A stretch of 32,665 bases of DNA. Source: Gemmatimonadota bacterium. Lineage in GTDB: Bacteria; Gemmatimonadota; Gemmatimonadetes; Palauibacterales; Palauibacteraceae. The stretch covers positions 1-32,665 of the forward strand of contig JAOTZH010000022.1 of NCBI GenBank assembly GCA_029861425.1. Direction: 5' to 3'. The stretch's first letter is position 1. Every line of letters begins with the position of its first letter. Both the position numbers and the translations under genes were made by a program. The notes under the pieces are model-generated. The model was not told the origin of the DNA. It saw only the letters and a list, made by a program, of their open reading frames with translations, and did not search any database. This document shows, in pieces, positions 1 through 7,005 of this stretch.

Positions 1-722
1 CCGCGCACCCACGAAGCGGAGCGGGGTCCGCCACCGGATACGAGGCTCCGCAAGAACACGTACGCCGTACCCGCCGCCATCGGACCCTGGAGCACACCCC
101 GACATCCCAACGCCGCGAGCGACCCGAGGAGCGCGTCGTGCTCGAACCACTCCTCGAGGAGCTCCTGGATCGTCATGGGGAGGAGTCGCGTGAGCTCCAG
201 CGCATCGCCACGACCGATCCGCCCGAGCCTCAACCCGAGTCTTGCCAGCTCGATCAGCTCCGCCCGACCCGCTCCCGGGATGACGGGTGGGGCGGCTTCG
301 TGAAGCACCGCCAGGGTTTTGCCTGCCCGTCCCATCGCCTCGACAAACCCGCCCCAGCGCTCGGCGTCCCGAACGGAGAACGGACGAATGGCCTCCGCGC
401 ACAGACCGGGATCACGCCAGAGCTCGAGGTCCGGTCCGTCCGGCTGAAGGGCCCGCACCATGGGATCCATCGGGATGAGGCGGAGGCCGGCTCGTTCGAG
501 GCCGAGATCGGCCGTGACCCGACGATCCAGCCCGTTCGTTTCGTGTGCGCCGACATCGACGTGATGCCCGGGCCATAGCTCCTCGGTCGCCGCACATCCG
601 CCCGTCGATTCCGAGCGCTCGAGCACGAGCGTCCGTAGCCCGCTCTTCGCCAGGTACGTCGCGGTGACCAGTCCGTTGTGGCCGGCCCCCACGACGATCG
701 CGTCGTACGCGCCCGGCGTCAT
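1..722 (-). CDS. NAD(P)/FAD-dependent oxidoreductase, 3' part missing (window edge)
   Basis: This is an open reading frame without a stop that runs off the left edge, with about 240 codons visible. The start is the ATG at 722-720, which overlaps the stop of the upstream gene as ATGA (719-722), a translational-coupling arrangement. The N-terminus reads YDAIVVGAGHNGLVTATYL, a Rossmann FAD-binding GxGxxG motif followed by the LERSESTGG segment typical of phytoene-desaturase-like/PYROXD2-like flavoproteins. It is clearly a paralogue of the next gene (719-2308), with shared GHNGL, LVLER and PGTAYV-like segments. The substrate cannot be read from the sequence. The context (GcvT-like protein plus two flavoproteins) suggests oxidation of an amine or another small molecule. 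The family call is secure; the function is unknown. Confidence 0.85.
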   Translation of the reverse strand, partial: MTPGAYDAIVVGAGHNGLVTATYLAKSGLRTLVLERSESTGGCAATEELWPGHHVDVGAHETNGLDRRVTADLGLERAGLRLIPMDPMVRALQPDGPDLELWRDPGLCAEAIRPFSVRDAERWGGFVEAMGRAGKTLAVLHEAAPPVIPGAGRAELIELARLGLRLGRIGRGDALELTRLLPMTIQELLEEWFEHDALLGSLAALGCRGVLQGPMAAGTAYVFLRSLVSGGGPRSASWVR

Positions 723-2308
723 CGCCCGAGGTCCTTGAGGATCTCGAGCGCGGCCAATCGTCCCGATGCTCCGCAGACCCCGCCGCCCGGGTGCGTGCCG
801 GAGCCACATTGGTAATAGCTCTTCACCGGCGTCCGGTAGTTCGACCAGGCCGGCGCCGGCCGGTAGAAGAAGAGCTGATGGAGCGAGAGCTCGCCGTGAA
901 AGATGTTGCCCTCGGTGAGCCCCATCACTTCCTGCATGTCGAGCGGCGTCATGACCTGCCGGTGGAGAATCGCCTCCTTCAGATTGGGGGCGTACTCGGC
1001 GAGCGTGTTCACGACGGCGTCCCCGAATGCCTCGCGCTTCGCGTCGTTCCAGCCCCCGTTCAGATCGAAGGGCGCGTACTGTACGAAAATCGACATCACG
1101 TGCTTGCCGGGCGGAGCCATGCCCGGATCGATCATCGACGGGATGATGATGTCCATGTACGGCTGTCTCGAGAACTCGCCGTACTTCGCGTCATCGTACG
1201 CGCGCTCCAGGTAGTCGATCGACGGACTGATCGAAAACGCGCCACGGTGGTGCGGGCCCCGGCCCGGAAGACAGGTGAAGTCGGGGAGCTCGCTGAGCGA
1301 GAGATTCACCTTGCCGGAGGATCCGCGGATCCGGAACCGCCTGATGGCCTCCGCGAAGTCGGTCGGCAGGTCCGACTCTTCGAGCAGACGCGTGAACGTC
1401 ACCTTCGGGTCGACGCCGGAGACGATCGTCTTCGCGTAGATCTCCTCCCCGCCCTCGAGCGCGACGCCGACCGCTCGCCCGCCCCGGACGATCACTCGAT
1501 CGACGGAAGCCTCGAGACGGATATCCGCGCCGTGCTCGCGCGCCGCCGAGGCGATGGACTCGCTAACCGCGCCGTTCCCGCCCTTCGCCATGCCCCAGGC
1601 CCTGAACACGCCGTCGATCTCGCCCATGTAGTGGTGGAGGAGCACGTACGCCGTGCCGGGAGACCGCGGCCCCAGAAAGGTCCCGATGATCCCGCTCGCG
1701 GACATGGTCGCCTTCAGAGGCTCGAACTCGAACCACTCGTCCAGGAAGTCCGCCGAACTCATCGTCATCAGCTTGTAGAGCGCGTTGAACTGCTTCTCGC
1801 CGAGATCGCGGGCGTGCTTCCCGAGCCGGAGCATCGCCTTCAGATCGCGCGGGCTCATGGACAGCGGGTCGGGGGGAACCATGGCCAGGATCGGCTTGAC
1901 CGCCCATGCCAGCTGGAACATCAGGGTCCCGAAATCGTCGTACGCCTCGGCGTCGCGAGGAGAATGCCGATAGAGCTCCCGTCGCGTCCGGTCGTGATCC
2001 GCCCAGCGTCCCAGGTAGTCGCCGTCGGGAAGCGGCGTGACCGTGCTCTCGAGCGGGAGGATCTCCAGACCGTGTCGCGGAAGGTCGAGATCGCGAATGA
2101 TCTCCGGACGAAGCAGGCTGACGACGTAGGACGCCACCGAGTACTTGAAGCCGGGGTTCACTTCCTCTGTGACGGCGGCTCCGCCGACGAGGTGGCGACG
2201 CTCGAGGACGAGGCAGCGCAGCCCCGCTCGACCGAGATACGCGGCCGTGATGAGCCCGTTGTGCCCACCGCCAACGATGATCGCGTCGTACCCGCTGTCC
2301 CTGCTCAC
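719..2308 (-). CDS. NAD(P)/FAD-dependent oxidoreductase (phytoene desaturase/PYROXD2-like)
   Basis: The protein has 529 residues from a GTG at 2308-2306. This start overlaps the stop of the GcvT-like gene as GTGA (2305-2308). The longer upstream reading frame was rejected because it runs inside that neighbour. Residues 7-18 (YDAIIVGGGHNG) carry the GxGxxG dinucleotide motif at G13, G15 and G18, followed by VLERRHLVGGAAVTEE. The C-terminus has GSGTHPGGGVCGASGRLAA, the second FAD-contact motif of the phytoene-desaturase-like amine-oxidase superfamily. Length fits full-length members (about 500-550). It is probably a cytoplasmic two-electron oxidoreductase. Carotenoid desaturation is unlikely because no other carotenoid gene is nearby and the partner is a folate-type transferase. 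The family is certain; the substrate is unknown. Confidence 0.9.
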   Translation of the reverse strand: MSRDSGYDAIIVGGGHNGLITAAYLGRAGLRCLVLERRHLVGGAAVTEEVNPGFKYSVASYVVSLLRPEIIRDLDLPRHGLEILPLESTVTPLPDGDYLGRWADHDRTRRELYRHSPRDAEAYDDFGTLMFQLAWAVKPILAMVPPDPLSMSPRDLKAMLRLGKHARDLGEKQFNALYKLMTMSSADFLDEWFEFEPLKATMSASGIIGTFLGPRSPGTAYVLLHHYMGEIDGVFRAWGMAKGGNGAVSESIASAAREHGADIRLEASVDRVIVRGGRAVGVALEGGEEIYAKTIVSGVDPKVTFTRLLEESDLPTDFAEAIRRFRIRGSSGKVNLSLSELPDFTCLPGRGPHHRGAFSISPSIDYLERAYDDAKYGEFSRQPYMDIIIPSMIDPGMAPPGKHVMSIFVQYAPFDLNGGWNDAKREAFGDAVVNTLAEYAPNLKEAILHRQVMTPLDMQEVMGLTEGNIFHGELSLHQLFFYRPAPAWSNYRTPVKSYYQCGSGTHPGGGVCGASGRLAALEILKDLGR

Positions 2309-3522
2309 GCGGCACCCCGGGTCGGACTGGCCGGCGTCTCCCGCTTTCGGGGAGGATCGAAGAAGGGCGTCCTGGCCACGGTCGCCGTGGCCCTGCGCCG
2401 CCGGTGCTCGACCGTGACCTCGATCTCGAGGTGTGTCCCGAGCGAGGAGTGAGGGACGCGCAGGTGAGCGAGCGCCAGGAAGCGCTTGAGCGCGGGCGAC
2501 CAGCACCGTGAGGTCGCGTATCCGACCTGTGCCCCATCGCGGTAGAGCGGAACGCTGTCGCGCACCGTGGAACCCGGCACCTGGGGTGGCAGGCCGAACT
2601 CCTGATACGCGCTCTCGAGCGACTCCCAGTCCACGACCAGCCCGCAGAACTCCCACTCGGGCCCGCGGGCCTTCTCGGCCACGAGAGCGGCCTGTCCCAC
2701 GAAGGGGGCCGTATCCAGCTTCACCGTCCACCCGAGGCCGAGCTCGAACGGGGACGACTTCCGGTCTTCGATGACGGCCCGGTGCGCCGGGACGTAGTCG
2801 ACGTCGATGAGGATCAGCCCCGCCTCGACGCGGACCATGTCGAGCGCGATCAGGCCGGCCGGCGCGACTCCGAAGGTCTCGCCGTGCTCGATGAGCGTGT
2901 CCCAGAGAGCGAGGGCGTCTCCGGCTCCCACCCAGATCTCGTACCCAAGATCCCCGGTATATCCGGTTCGCGAGATGCGCACCGGGACGCCGCGGATGGA
3001 CGTGTCCATCGTGCGGAAGAACCGGAGATCCTCTACGGCGCCCTCCGTGATTCCACGCAGGATCTCGCGGGAGGCCGGCCCCTGCAGCGCGAGCGCTCCG
3101 ACTTCTTCCGTCTCTTCACGGATGGTCACGTCGAGCCCGGTCGCGTTGTCGTGCATCCAGAGCAAGTTCGGCTCGGCCGAGGTCAGGAGAAAATCGTGCT
3201 CGCCGAGACGATGCACGGTTCCATCGTCCCGCACTTTCCCGGCGGGGTCGCACCACGGGGTATAGAGCACCTGCCCCACGTCGCACGTGGACACGTCGCG
3301 GGTGATCATCCGATCCATGAGCCGCGCCGAGTCGGGGCCCGTGACGCGGTACTTGAACAGAGGCGACACATCGATGATGCCCGCCGTCCCCCGGATGGCC
3401 GCGTACTCGTGTTCGTGGGTCAGCTCGTAGGCCCCCGCCGCGACGCAACCGCCCCAGCGACGCCAATCGCTCGCCTCGCAGAGCGGTGCGGTACGCTCGT
3501 GGAACGGAGTGCCGCGCAGCAT
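2305..3522 (-). CDS. Aminomethyltransferase-family (GcvT-like) protein
   Basis: The protein has 405 residues and starts at the ATG 3522-3520. It shows glycine-cleavage T-protein features: KVRDDG (95-101) with the Asp pair of the folate site, LALQGPAS (144-151), RTGYTGDLGYEIWV (185-198), GLIALDMVRVEAGL (223-236) and a C-terminal barrel region. Members of this superfamily move one-carbon units to tetrahydrofolate (GcvT, sarcosine and dimethylglycine demethylation, DmdA). It is not a standard GcvT, because no gcvH or gcvP is adjacent and the N-terminal half (TPFHERTAPL, AYELTHEHEYAAIR) differs from textbook T-protein. It is fused by overlap to two flavoprotein genes downstream. A likely reading is oxidative demethylation or C1 transfer coupled to the flavoproteins; this is inference. 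Confidence 0.88.
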   Translation of the reverse strand: MLRGTPFHERTAPLCEASDWRRWGGCVAAGAYELTHEHEYAAIRGTAGIIDVSPLFKYRVTGPDSARLMDRMITRDVSTCDVGQVLYTPWCDPAGKVRDDGTVHRLGEHDFLLTSAEPNLLWMHDNATGLDVTIREETEEVGALALQGPASREILRGITEGAVEDLRFFRTMDTSIRGVPVRISRTGYTGDLGYEIWVGAGDALALWDTLIEHGETFGVAPAGLIALDMVRVEAGLILIDVDYVPAHRAVIEDRKSSPFELGLGWTVKLDTAPFVGQAALVAEKARGPEWEFCGLVVDWESLESAYQEFGLPPQVPGSTVRDSVPLYRDGAQVGYATSRCWSPALKRFLALAHLRVPHSSLGTHLEIEVTVEHRRRRATATVARTPFFDPPRKRETPASPTRGAA

Positions 3523-3525
3523 CAG

Positions 3526-3550
3526 CCGGCAGACCCCGCCGCGCTGCCGG
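3526..3550 (-). terminator. Possible hairpin between PQQ dehydrogenase and GcvT-like gene
   Basis: A perfect 7-bp inverted repeat, CCGGCAG (3526-3532) and CTGCCGG (3544-3550), has an 11-nt loop. On the minus strand it lies about 25 nt past the stop of the PQQ dehydrogenase and directly in front of the GcvT-like start. It could be an attenuator, a weak terminator or a ribosome-site-masking hairpin. It has no T-run, so intrinsic termination is uncertain. Confidence 0.35.
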
Positions 3551-3574
3551 GCATGGACACGGTGGCCAACGCGG

Positions 3575-5521
3575 CTAGGGAAGCTTCAGTGCGACGAGCT
3601 CACCCGGCACATCGCGACCCGAGACGACGACGACGACGTACTGCTCGCCTTCGTGCATATACGTCATCACGCCGCCGGTCTGATGGGCGGGGAGCTCGAT
3701 CTCGGCCACGATCGCCCCCGTGTCCTTGTCGTGTGCTCGCAGCACGCCTTGCGGCCGAGCGCCTGCACCGCCCTGGCCGGTGCCTGCGAAGAGAAGGGTC
3801 TTCGTGACCAGGAGCCCCGCACGAGTGGACCGACCGGTCCGCGGGACGTCGACCCCTTCGAGCGCCGCATGATTCGCGATGTACTCAGGTGTGTCGTCGT
3901 TCGCGATCCACCACAGGTGCTCGCCGGTGTTCATGTCGATCGCCGTGATCTTCCCCCACGGCGGCTTGAACATCGAGAACCCCGGCCGCCCCACCCGGCT
4001 CGTGGCTCTCGGCCGCCCGAGGATGTAGCGCATGTCCGAGCGCTCGGGATCGTTGACCATGCCGATGATCGACGCGTACGAGGCCGATGGGAAGAAGAGC
4101 CGGCCCGTCTCCGGGTCGACGGCCCCGCCCGGCCAGTTCGCGGCTCCGAGCTCGCCGGGAAACAGGATGGTCCCCTGGTTCCCGTCCTCCTCGATCACCG
4201 TCGGCGGCGTGTACAGCGGGCCGGTCGTGAGGTTCGCGATGGCCTCCACGGCCTCCGCCCTCAGCTCCGGGGTGAAGTCGACCAGATCATCCTCGGTTAC
4301 GCCCTGACGCTCGACCGGCGCGGGGAGCCTGGGGAACGGCTGGGTCGGCGAGGTTCGTTCGCCGGGCACGTCCGTTTGCGGCACCGGGCGCTCCTCGATC
4401 GGCCACACCGGCTCTCCGGTGACGCGGTCGAATACGAACGTGAACCCCTGTTTGGTGAGCTGGGCCACCGCGGGGATGTCGCGTCCGTCGACGCGGATGT
4501 CGAGAAGAATCGGGGCCTGCGGCGGGTCGTAGTCCCAGATCCCGTGATGGACCATCTGAAAGTGCCAGACCCTCTCGCCGGTTCTGGCGTCGAGACACAC
4601 GAGACTCTGGGAGAAGAGATTGTCTCCCAGGCGGTGGCCACCGTAGAAGTCGCCTGTCGGCGCCTCGACCGGGAGGTATACGTAGCCGAGGTCGAGGTCC
4701 GCGCTCATGGGCGTCCAGACGGCCGTGTTCCCCGTGAACTCCCAGGAGCCGTCTTCCCACGTCTCGTGCCCTGATTCCCCGGGCTGCGGGATCGTGTGGA
4801 AACGCCACAGCATCTCCCCCGTCCGGACATCGAACCCGCGGACGTGCCCTGGCGGCATGTTTCGGGATCGTGGCATGGCACCCCGCTCGAGCGCGGCCCC
4901 GACGACCAGAACGTCGCCGACGACCATCGCAGGAGAGCTCGACCCGATCTCGGCCGTCTCGGTGTCCACGTCGCGGCCTAGGTTCTCGCGCAGATCCACC
5001 ACGCCGCCCTCGCCGAACGCGGGGTCGGGAATCCCGGTAGCCGCGTCGAGCGAGATCATATGGTACGCGGGGGTGATCACGACGACTCGTTCGTCGTCTC
5101 CGTCCGTCCAGTAGGAGACGCCCCGCCCCGAATTGAGTCTTGGAGAACTCTGTTGACGTTCGCCCTCATCGAAGCGGTACATCCAGAGCGTCTCGCCCGT
5201 GCCGGCGTCGATCGCGACGACCGTCCGCCGGTAGCTCGCCGTCGTATAGAGCACCCCATCGACGAAGAGCGGTGTTACACGCATGTAGCTCTCGGGTCGG
5301 GGCCCGAAGTTCAGGGAGGTCCAGCGCCATGCAGTCCGGAGGTCACCGGCGTTCGTCGCGTCGATCTGGTCGAGCGAGGAGTACCGCGTGGAGCCGGCGT
5401 CGCCGCCGTGGTGATGCCACTCGCCGGTCGTGCCCGCCTGCCCGTGCGCGTCGGCGGAGAGCGCAAGACCAAACGTGACGGCCGCCAGCGCGCCAGCGGA
5501 CTTGATTCGTTTGCTTCTCAC
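3575..5521 (-). CDS. Exported PQQ-dependent dehydrogenase (quinoprotein, beta-propeller)
   Basis: The protein has 648 residues from a GTG at 5521-5519, chosen because GGAG lies about 5 nt upstream and a signal peptide follows directly (RSKR, hydrophobic core, AHGQA, cleavage near residue 28). The reading frame continues upstream without stops, but that stretch looks like leader DNA. The mature start HHHGGDAGSTRYSSLDQI (36-53) is the classic first blade of quinoprotein glucose/alcohol dehydrogenases. Other family motifs are WHFQMVHHGIWDYDPP, GAANWPGGAVDP, and the closing TYMHEGEQYVVVV and LVALKLP. The enzyme should oxidise an alcohol or sugar in the periplasm and pass electrons to the respiratory chain. 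I see no C-terminal haem-c CxxCH motif and no N-terminal membrane anchor, so it is probably the soluble/short type. The substrate is unknown. Confidence 0.9.
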   Translation of the reverse strand: MRSKRIKSAGALAAVTFGLALSADAHGQAGTTGEWHHHGGDAGSTRYSSLDQIDATNAGDLRTAWRWTSLNFGPRPESYMRVTPLFVDGVLYTTASYRRTVVAIDAGTGETLWMYRFDEGERQQSSPRLNSGRGVSYWTDGDDERVVVITPAYHMISLDAATGIPDPAFGEGGVVDLRENLGRDVDTETAEIGSSSPAMVVGDVLVVGAALERGAMPRSRNMPPGHVRGFDVRTGEMLWRFHTIPQPGESGHETWEDGSWEFTGNTAVWTPMSADLDLGYVYLPVEAPTGDFYGGHRLGDNLFSQSLVCLDARTGERVWHFQMVHHGIWDYDPPQAPILLDIRVDGRDIPAVAQLTKQGFTFVFDRVTGEPVWPIEERPVPQTDVPGERTSPTQPFPRLPAPVERQGVTEDDLVDFTPELRAEAVEAIANLTTGPLYTPPTVIEEDGNQGTILFPGELGAANWPGGAVDPETGRLFFPSASYASIIGMVNDPERSDMRYILGRPRATSRVGRPGFSMFKPPWGKITAIDMNTGEHLWWIANDDTPEYIANHAALEGVDVPRTGRSTRAGLLVTKTLLFAGTGQGGAGARPQGVLRAHDKDTGAIVAEIELPAHQTGGVMTYMHEGEQYVVVVVSGRDVPGELVALKLP

Positions 5522-5626
5522 AGTGTCTCCGGATGGTGCGGCTGTCGCGTCCCCCCGCACCGCGAGGGGCCCCGTGGCCCGATAGGGTGCCGCGCGGCAC
5601 GTCCGCGTGCAACCCGGCCAAAGCAC

Positions 5627-5655
5627 GTGACGAACGGCCGCCCGTCGTGTAGCAT
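5627..5655 (+). promoter_or_regulatory. Candidate sigma-70-type promoter for the lipoprotein gene
   Basis: GTGACG (5627-5632) and TAGCAT (5650-5655) are separated by exactly 17 bp. Each matches the -35/-10 consensus at four of six positions. It lies in the 210-bp divergent region between the PQQ dehydrogenase and the lipoprotein gene, with the predicted start about 70 nt before the lipoprotein ATG. Consensus rules may not hold well for this phylum, so this is only a candidate. Confidence 0.3.
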
Positions 5656-5732
5656 GTTCGCCGCTCCAATGCGTTGTCTTTCAGAAGCCGGGTCGTCGGC
5701 GACGACCCTGAACGGGTGCTCGGGGAGGCAGG

Positions 5733-6215
5733 ATGCGTCGCACAATCTTCGTTCTTGGTCTCTCGGCCCTCGTCGGTTGCGGCGAGTCCACCACCGGCCC
5801 GGGTGCCGCGAACCTGTGCGCAACATCCCAGGGGGTAGAGGTCTGCGCGCCGCGGTCCGAATACCGTCCCAACGAAGTGGTGTCCGTGTCCGTGACGAAC
5901 GAGACGTCTGCCACCATCTACATCGACACCTGTTCCGTGAAGCCCGTCGGGAAGACCAGCCGCGAAGCGGCGTTCCCGGTCGACTACTCTCCGCAGAACC
6001 AATGCGGCAACGATGTAGACGTCGAAGAAATCGTCGCGAACATGATCGAGCTTCCGGCCGGTCAATCGATCCAGGTGACCGGCAACATCTCATCGTTCGC
6101 GTTCCAGGGTTTCTACCGGATAAACGTGTGGGTTCTCGACGTGGCGGGTGCTCGCGTGTCCAACCTGCCGGTGTTCTCGGGGACGTTCGAGGTATTCCCG
6201 TCCGCCGGAACCTGA
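5733..6215 (+). CDS. Small lipoprotein with Ig-like/BsuPI-like fold, function unknown
   Basis: The protein has 160 residues, with the start at an ATG preceded by GGAGG. The N-terminus MRRTIFVLGLSALVGCGES is a lipoprotein signal with lipobox LVGC (Cys16), so the mature protein should be membrane-anchored. The remainder (EYRPNEVVSVSVTNETS, AGQSIQVTGNIS, FYRINVWVLD, SGTFEV) reads as an all-beta sandwich similar in pattern to BsuPI-type or Ig-like envelope domains. Four further cysteines (CATS, VCAP, DTCS, NQCG) could form disulphides. It ends 3 bp from the convergently transcribed next gene, leaving no room for a terminator. No enzyme motif is seen. Confidence 0.75.
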   Translation: MRRTIFVLGLSALVGCGESTTGPGAANLCATSQGVEVCAPRSEYRPNEVVSVSVTNETSATIYIDTCSVKPVGKTSREAAFPVDYSPQNQCGNDVDVEEIVANMIELPAGQSIQVTGNISSFAFQGFYRINVWVLDVAGARVSNLPVFSGTFEVFPSAGT

Positions 6216-6218
6216 TCG

Positions 6219-6878
6219 CTACCGGCTGATCTCGAAGGCCTCGAGCGCCCGCCGCCGCAGGCCTGCCGAGAGCTCATTCCACGAATCGGGACTGCCGTCC
6301 AGCTCGGCGACCGAGGTCCCGTGATCGGCCAGGTCCTCCATGTAGATCAGCATCAGCTCGTCCCTCGGCGGCTCGTTCAGCAGCCAGACCAGCCGCACTC
6401 GCGCGACGTCCGCCCCCAGCTCGTAGCCGTTTTCGCGGAGCAGGCGAACGACGTGGTCGCCGTCCGAGTTCGCGCGGCCCGGCAGGTCGGAGGAAGGGTA
6501 GTAGCGCGTACTCGTATGGAACCCCCGACCTTCTACCTCGGTGACCGGATCGTCCGAGTAGTCGTAGGTGTGCTCGTTGTCCGGCCGATACCCCTCGAAC
6601 TGGACCCAGAGGAGTCGCTTCACCCGTCGACCATCCGCTTCCAGGAACAGGTGGAGCTCCACGTCGGCGACCCCGTAGAGAGGGAAGAGGACTACGCCCA
6701 CGTGGGTAAGGGCCGGGTCGACCACGACCGTCGCTTCGGGCAGGGTGAGAGACGCGATCCGATTGCCCGCCACCGTCCTCTGAGACCAGGCGGGGGTGGC
6801 GGCTCCGGCGAAGGCGACCAGCGCGAGCGCCACCGCCTGGGCCGCGGTGCGACATCGCTCGCGGTCGATCGTCCACAT
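6219..6878 (-). CDS. Secreted protein of unknown function
   Basis: The protein has 219 residues from an ATG at 6878-6876, chosen because GGAGA lies about 5 nt upstream; an in-frame GTG four codons earlier overlaps that ribosome site. A signal peptide is evident (basic DRERCR, then AAQAVALALVAFAGAATPAWS, cleavage near residue 32). The mature part contains LPEATVVVDPALTHVGVVLFPLYG and LLWVQFEGYRPDN-type segments and a C-terminal helical stretch with no catalytic motif I recognise. It is divergent from the S9 peptidase gene with about 127 bp between starts, so the two may share regulation. An AGTATC/GATACT element near 6905-6910 could be its -10. I cannot name a family. Confidence 0.7.
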   Translation of the reverse strand: MWTIDRERCRTAAQAVALALVAFAGAATPAWSQRTVAGNRIASLTLPEATVVVDPALTHVGVVLFPLYGVADVELHLFLEADGRRVKRLLWVQFEGYRPDNEHTYDYSDDPVTEVEGRGFHTSTRYYPSSDLPGRANSDGDHVVRLLRENGYELGADVARVRLVWLLNEPPRDELMLIYMEDLADHGTSVAELDGSPDSWNELSAGLRRRALEAFEISR

Positions 6879-6945
6879 GCCGCTCTCCACTTTCGAGGTT
6901 CGTCAGTATCAGGACGCAGGACGCCACGCGCGAGTTGCAGCAACC

Positions 6946-6974
6946 TTGTCACGTCCGGGACGGCGCCCCAACAT
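6946..6974 (+). promoter_or_regulatory. Candidate promoter for the S9 peptidase gene
   Basis: TTGTCA (6946-6951), five of six to the -35 consensus, is followed after 17 bp by a weak -10, CAACAT (6969-6974). The start codon is 31 bp downstream at 7006. The -10 is poor, so this is a low-confidence call. Confidence 0.28.
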
Positions 6975-7005
6975 CCGGCGAGACCCAAAGACAGGGAGAA
7001 GTCAG

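Noticed and set aside
791-2452. Long plus-strand open frame (553 codons) opposite the flavoprotein gene
   Set aside because: It is antisense to a well-supported family member, and its translation is low-complexity Arg/Ala/Val/Pro-rich with no domain. Such shadows are expected in G+C-rich coding DNA.
5522-5626. N-terminal extension of the PQQ dehydrogenase to 5626
   Set aside because: The GTG at 5521 has GGAG at good spacing and begins directly with a signal peptide; the extension would bury that signal.
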